Part shown: positions 41,581 to 64,000 of the stretch, piece after piece
Numbering within the stretch: position 1 is the first letter of the stretch
How the letters are laid out: each line of letters opens with the position of its first letter
Origin: Atrichornis clamosus
Lineage: Eukaryota > Chordata > Aves > Passeriformes > Menuridae
Assembly: GCA_013400975.1 (NCBI GenBank)
Contig: WBMZ01004769.1
Coordinates: 1 to 64,000 of the forward strand
DNA length: 64,000 bases
Direction of reading: 5' to 3'
The notes under the pieces: generated by a model
What the model saw: the letters and a program-made list of their open reading frames with translations, nothing else
Told to the model about the DNA's origin: nothing
The model's database searches: none
Made by a program: the position numbers and the translations under genes

Positions 41581-41886
41581 ATTCGATTATTGTCACTGCT
41601 CTCCGACCGCGCACCGTCCCTTCAAACCCTAATTCCCCCCCTGGAACAGTCAGATGAGGCTGAACGGCGGTGGCGAATCCAAGGGACACGCACGGCCGCG
41701 GACACCCCGCACGTCCCCACCCCGGGCAGAGGCCGGCCCAGGACCGCGGGGCCGGGGCTGAGGCAGCCGGGCTCTCCCACAGCCTCACCCGGCCGAGCCC
41801 CGGGCCCCGGGGGAAGGATGAGCGCCGACACTGGCTCCAGCTGACGGGTCTGAGGGCACCTGAGCGTCCCCGCACACACCTGCGGC
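41581..41886 (+). promoter_or_regulatory. GABRA6 proximal promoter / 5' UTR (CpG island)
   Basis: GC content rises sharply at about 41,670 and the island runs through the first three exons to about 42,590. No TATA box was seen. Three E-boxes, CAGCTG at 41838, CACCTG at 41857 and CACCTG at 41877, lie 19-20 bp apart just before the start codon. An NFI half-site, TGCCAA, is at 41532. NFI proteins are known regulators of mammalian GABRA6 in cerebellar granule cells. Use of these sites here is inferred, and part of this stretch is probably transcribed leader. Confidence 0.55.
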
Positions 41887-60687
<18,801 letters not shown>

Positions 60688-63439
60688 GAAGGGAAAATGT
60701 AAACACTTATCTCTAACCCCTGTTGCACTGAGCAGAACGTGCTGTGTAAGAGAATATATGATGTCATTCTTGGCAAACAAACTGATCTTAAATCTTCTAT
60801 TTCTTAACCTGCAGTAAGGAATGGTAGAAATATCTCTTGAAGCAATGCAGGGAAGGAGATAAAAACTTTAATATCCTAAGGTTTTCTCAGTGACATAGTA
60901 CAAGAAGTCTCCCCCCAAAAAGTTAGTCATTCTTAGTATGAAAGATTAATAACTGCAGTATAAAGTTTGTGAATCAAGAGTCCCTGGTTTTTGTACATTT
61001 CAACACTGATTTTTCCTGTTTTTCTCATATAACTGCACTGTTTTATGCAGATAAAGCTGATAACATCTTTGCTTAAGTTTGTTTGCATCAGGCAGAGAGA
61101 GATCACATCTTTAGATATCTGTAGGGTCCAGAAGAGATGTGTGCCCTACAAGCTGAGCATGTCTAGAATAATCAGTCAGTGATTAGTCATTAAACTTTGT
61201 GTCTTCAATGCTTTAAATCTCTATTTTTTTCCTTTTTACCTAAATACAGTTAATGGTGTCCTATTTCCTAGGTAAAAAATATATTCATTTGCCTTGTTGC
61301 CATAGAGTTTTTGGATCTCACTGTATATTGCAGTCAATATGATTGGTACATTTAGCTTTTTTTTAGGACAGCTAGAGAAATAATGATGGTATTTAGATAG
61401 CACCAAATGCACGGAGTCCCTACAACAATAAAAACAGAGGCTGGAAATCCAGTATGAGTGGGGAATCGGGCTGTACCTTTGTTTCCCAGATTAAAGGTAA
61501 AGCAGGCTGAGGGAAATCTCGTGGACAGCCAAGAGATGTTGCAGTTCAAGGGAAATGAGACAGAGCTGATCTGCTGATTGGTGGCACCTCGCCTCTGCTT
61601 GAAGCAGAGGTTACCAGCCTCTAATTTTGCTGATTTTTGCTGCTAGTATGGTCTGGAAAAATGCTTTCTCTCAAAGCTGGAGTGTGCTGCCAAGCAGCTT
61701 CCGTGGAATCAGGAGGGCAGGAAGGTGGGAGACACTGTCTCTTACAAATGTTCCTGCAGATGTCTCTCTCAAGAGGTCACAGCTGCCAACTCCTGGCCAC
61801 TCCAACTCTGCCTGCTGCTAAATTTAGCGTTTGTGCCAGAGTTACTGATCCTGCTGTTAAAATCCTGACTGTGTGTGCAAATTACTTATCTCAGTCAGAG
61901 AGGGGAAAACTCAAAAAGCTCCTGTGTGATCATCACAACTTCTGCTTAGAGGAGTTCCACAGTGTGCGTGGCTTGCCGAGACCCTGGTGGTTTCATTCAA
62001 TCATTCACATTTTGGATCTAGAAATATTTGGACTATAGTTGCCATTTCCCTTGGTAGTGATGAAATATTTACACTAATCCTCATATATTAATAGTAACTT
62101 TAGAACCAGGCTTTTAAAGTACTTCTAAAGTCTAGGACTAAGTGCTGACTATAAATATTTTTAAATGCTACTTTGCAAGCTCACAAACATGCTCAGAAGC
62201 TCAGAAGTTATGTTCTGTAGTAGCATTACAGAATGACAGAAATCCAGCAGCGAGATTTAGGAAAGAGAACAGTATTGACAGCTGGGGTGCTTTCAATTTT
62301 GAAGAATATAAACAATTATGTAAAATGTTGATCAAGCTCTTCTTCCTAAATTACATTTCCTGGTTTGTGTACTCAGTTACAACTAATAATAATTGTGATA
62401 TACACTGCTAGGTTTCTAAACCAGGATTATTTTTGCTTTAAAAATATATTAAAAATTTGTAAATTTTCCATTCAAACAGAGGAGATACAAAAGTTAGGTG
62501 AGCAAAGCATGGTGTACTTCAAGGGCAGTTAAATTTAATCTCTGTCTCCCTCAGGTCCAATACATTTAATATTGTTACAGTATTATTCAGTTTATTCAAT
62601 TAAAAAAGTATATTTTGTGCAGTATACATTAGCTTTCCTTTTTCAGTTACTTTTTTGCATTCAGGTGGCTTTTGTTTAAAAAACAAAAAGGAGAAAAATC
62701 TAATCAATTAATTAAAATAAACAAGTTTCCAGTGCACTAGCTTTTGTAGTGCAGCTTTCTAGGATTTTGATTAGTGTAGCTTGGACTGCAGAACATCATT
62801 CACCAAAGTCTGTCACTGTGAAGGTTCTTAAACCAAATAGCAGCTACCTGCTGTCTTTGGAGGTACAGAGAGAATAAATCAAGCATTTCATGAACCTGCT
62901 TGTAAAAGCAGGCTATTAGCACTGGAATTAAAAGTAACTTTCAACTCCTATCATTATCTTCTGGCCAAACTCTTCCTTTGACTTTGAAAGAAGTGTAAGA
63001 ACAGTTTTTACTTCATATTCTGGATTCAGAGCATCAGCTGGAAGGAGCAGCCTTGTTAATGTAATGGCACGGAGTTGCACGAAATGAGGAGCTCTTTCCT
63101 AGGGGTTTGGTAGTAGTTCTGTGCACTACTAAGCAGTTTTCTTATGGCTTAAATAACGGGCCATATGTTACAGAAAATGAAAAAGTCATTTTTGTGTGTT
63201 GTGTCTGGTAAGATTTATGAGAACCTTGGGGACTGAGTACTTTTCAAAGTGCTCCTTGGAGTTCCTTTTGCTTCCCCCTCCATTTAATAACTTTCTCTTC
63301 AGGTTAATCACCCTTTCTCTTATTATACAGGTAAACTAAGGGTATGTTAATTACAAAGAAATTTTAGGATTTGGAAGTTTGTATAAAGAAGAAGGTGTTT
63401 CTAATAAAATGCATGCCTTTAAACATTTGAATATTATCG
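60688..63439 (+). other. GABRA6 3' UTR / 3' flank
   Basis: AT-rich sequence without a recognisable gene. Poly(A) hexamers AATAAA occur at 61427-61432, 62873-62878 and 63403-63408. Which, if any, ends the GABRA6 mRNA cannot be decided from sequence. Confidence 0.55.
61427..61432 (+). terminator. Candidate poly(A) signal of GABRA6
   Basis: The first canonical AATAAA downstream of the stop, 740 nt after it. It is followed within 40 nt by a G/T-rich stretch (GTATGAGTGGGG) suitable as a downstream element. No transcript support. Confidence 0.3.
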
Positions 63440-63632
63440 TCATAGACTGGTTTGGAGTGGAAGAGGGTTTGAAGATCATAGAATTCCACACCCCTTCCAT
63501 GGGCAGGGACACTTTCCACTAGACCAGGCTTCTCCAAGTTCAGTCCAACCTGATCCTGAAAACTTCCGGGGATGGGGTATCCAGAGCTTCTCTGGGTAAC
63601 CTGTGCCAGGGCCTCAGCAGCCTCACAGTGAG
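63440..63632 (-). mobile_element. CR1 LINE 3' fragment
   Basis: Plus-strand reading shows the reverse complement of a CR1 3' end: CATAGACTGGTTTGGAGTGG, then CCATGGGCAGGGACACTTTC, CACTAGACCAGG, CCAACCTGATCCTG, CTTCCGGGGATGGGG, TTCTCTGGGTAACCTGTGCC and CAGCCTCACAGTG. This copy is the best preserved CR1 in the window. The element sense is minus and it is 5'-truncated. Confidence 0.88.
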
Positions 63633-64000
63633 TGGCAGCCAGAGCTGGGCAGATGGCAGGAGTGTCTTAGACTGAACTCTGTATTTATATTTCCATACAT
63701 ACTTGCACCAAGCTAAGCTTAGCAAACCAGGAAGCTCACTAGTAAAGTTTCATTGCAAAATTAATATTTTGCTACATTTTAAAGCAAAAGAGCATCATTC
63801 TCTGAAGGAAAAAAAAAAAAATCCAGGTTGAAATTATGTGATTCAACGGAATGATTTTTATACATGTATGGAGATAAAATTTTAATATTTAAATAAAGGG
63901 TTCAATTCTCCACTGGCACAAGTAGCAGTAGCAGTCATCTACCATGCAACTTGATACACAAGATATTTCAACGTAAATGGGTTTGCATTGTGGAGCAGCA
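63633..64000. other. Downstream flank, nothing recognised
   Basis: AT-rich sequence with an A13 run near 63810 and an AATAAA at 63892-63897. No exon of the next expected gene (GABRA1) is visible. Confidence 0.6.

Overview
The window is nuclear DNA from a bird, very probably a songbird. It holds intron-rich vertebrate genes, CR1 LINE fragments, and a SINE made of a tRNA-Ile-like head fused to a CR1 tail, the TguSINE1 type known from passerines. It covers part of the conserved GABA-A receptor cluster (order in other amniotes: GABRB2, GABRA6, GABRA1, GABRG2).

Layout. (1) Positions 1-3,540: the 5' part of GABRB2 on the minus strand. Three coding exons are present (1364-1288, 1163-1072, 182-115) and the gene continues past the left edge. 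Its GC-rich promoter region carries a perfect NRF-1-type palindrome and two G-quadruplex motifs. (2) Positions 3,540-41,600: about 38 kb between the two divergent genes. No protein-coding gene was recognised. It holds an old LINE reverse-transcriptase remnant (16,855-17,185), CR1 3' fragments, the tRNA-derived SINE, and an exact 548-bp direct repeat around a single N, which looks like an assembly join. (3) Positions 41,670-60,687: GABRA6 on the plus strand, complete from start codon to stop. (4) Positions 60,688-64,000: 3' UTR or flank with one more CR1 fragment. GABRA1 would be expected beyond the right edge.

The main discovery candidate is in GABRA6. The 153-nt exon that encodes the pre-M1 strand, M1 and the start of M2 is present twice, 80 bp apart (45307-45459 and 45540-45692). 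Both copies have the same length and phase, an open frame and their own splice sites. They differ at 13 of 50 full codons, and 18 of the 37 amino-acid-identical codons differ silently. This is the signature of two functional, probably mutually exclusive, coding exons. They would give receptors with different pre-M1/M1 sequences and a different residue at M2 position 3'.

Two further oddities in GABRA6 are a C-terminus that reads 52 codons past the expected end, and an alanine-rich tract at the start of the M3-M4 loop. GABRB2 and GABRA6 products are expected to co-assemble in pentameric GABA-gated chloride channels, with alpha6 classically restricted to cerebellar granule cells. Gene identities come from recognising the protein sequences. 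No database search or transcript evidence was available.
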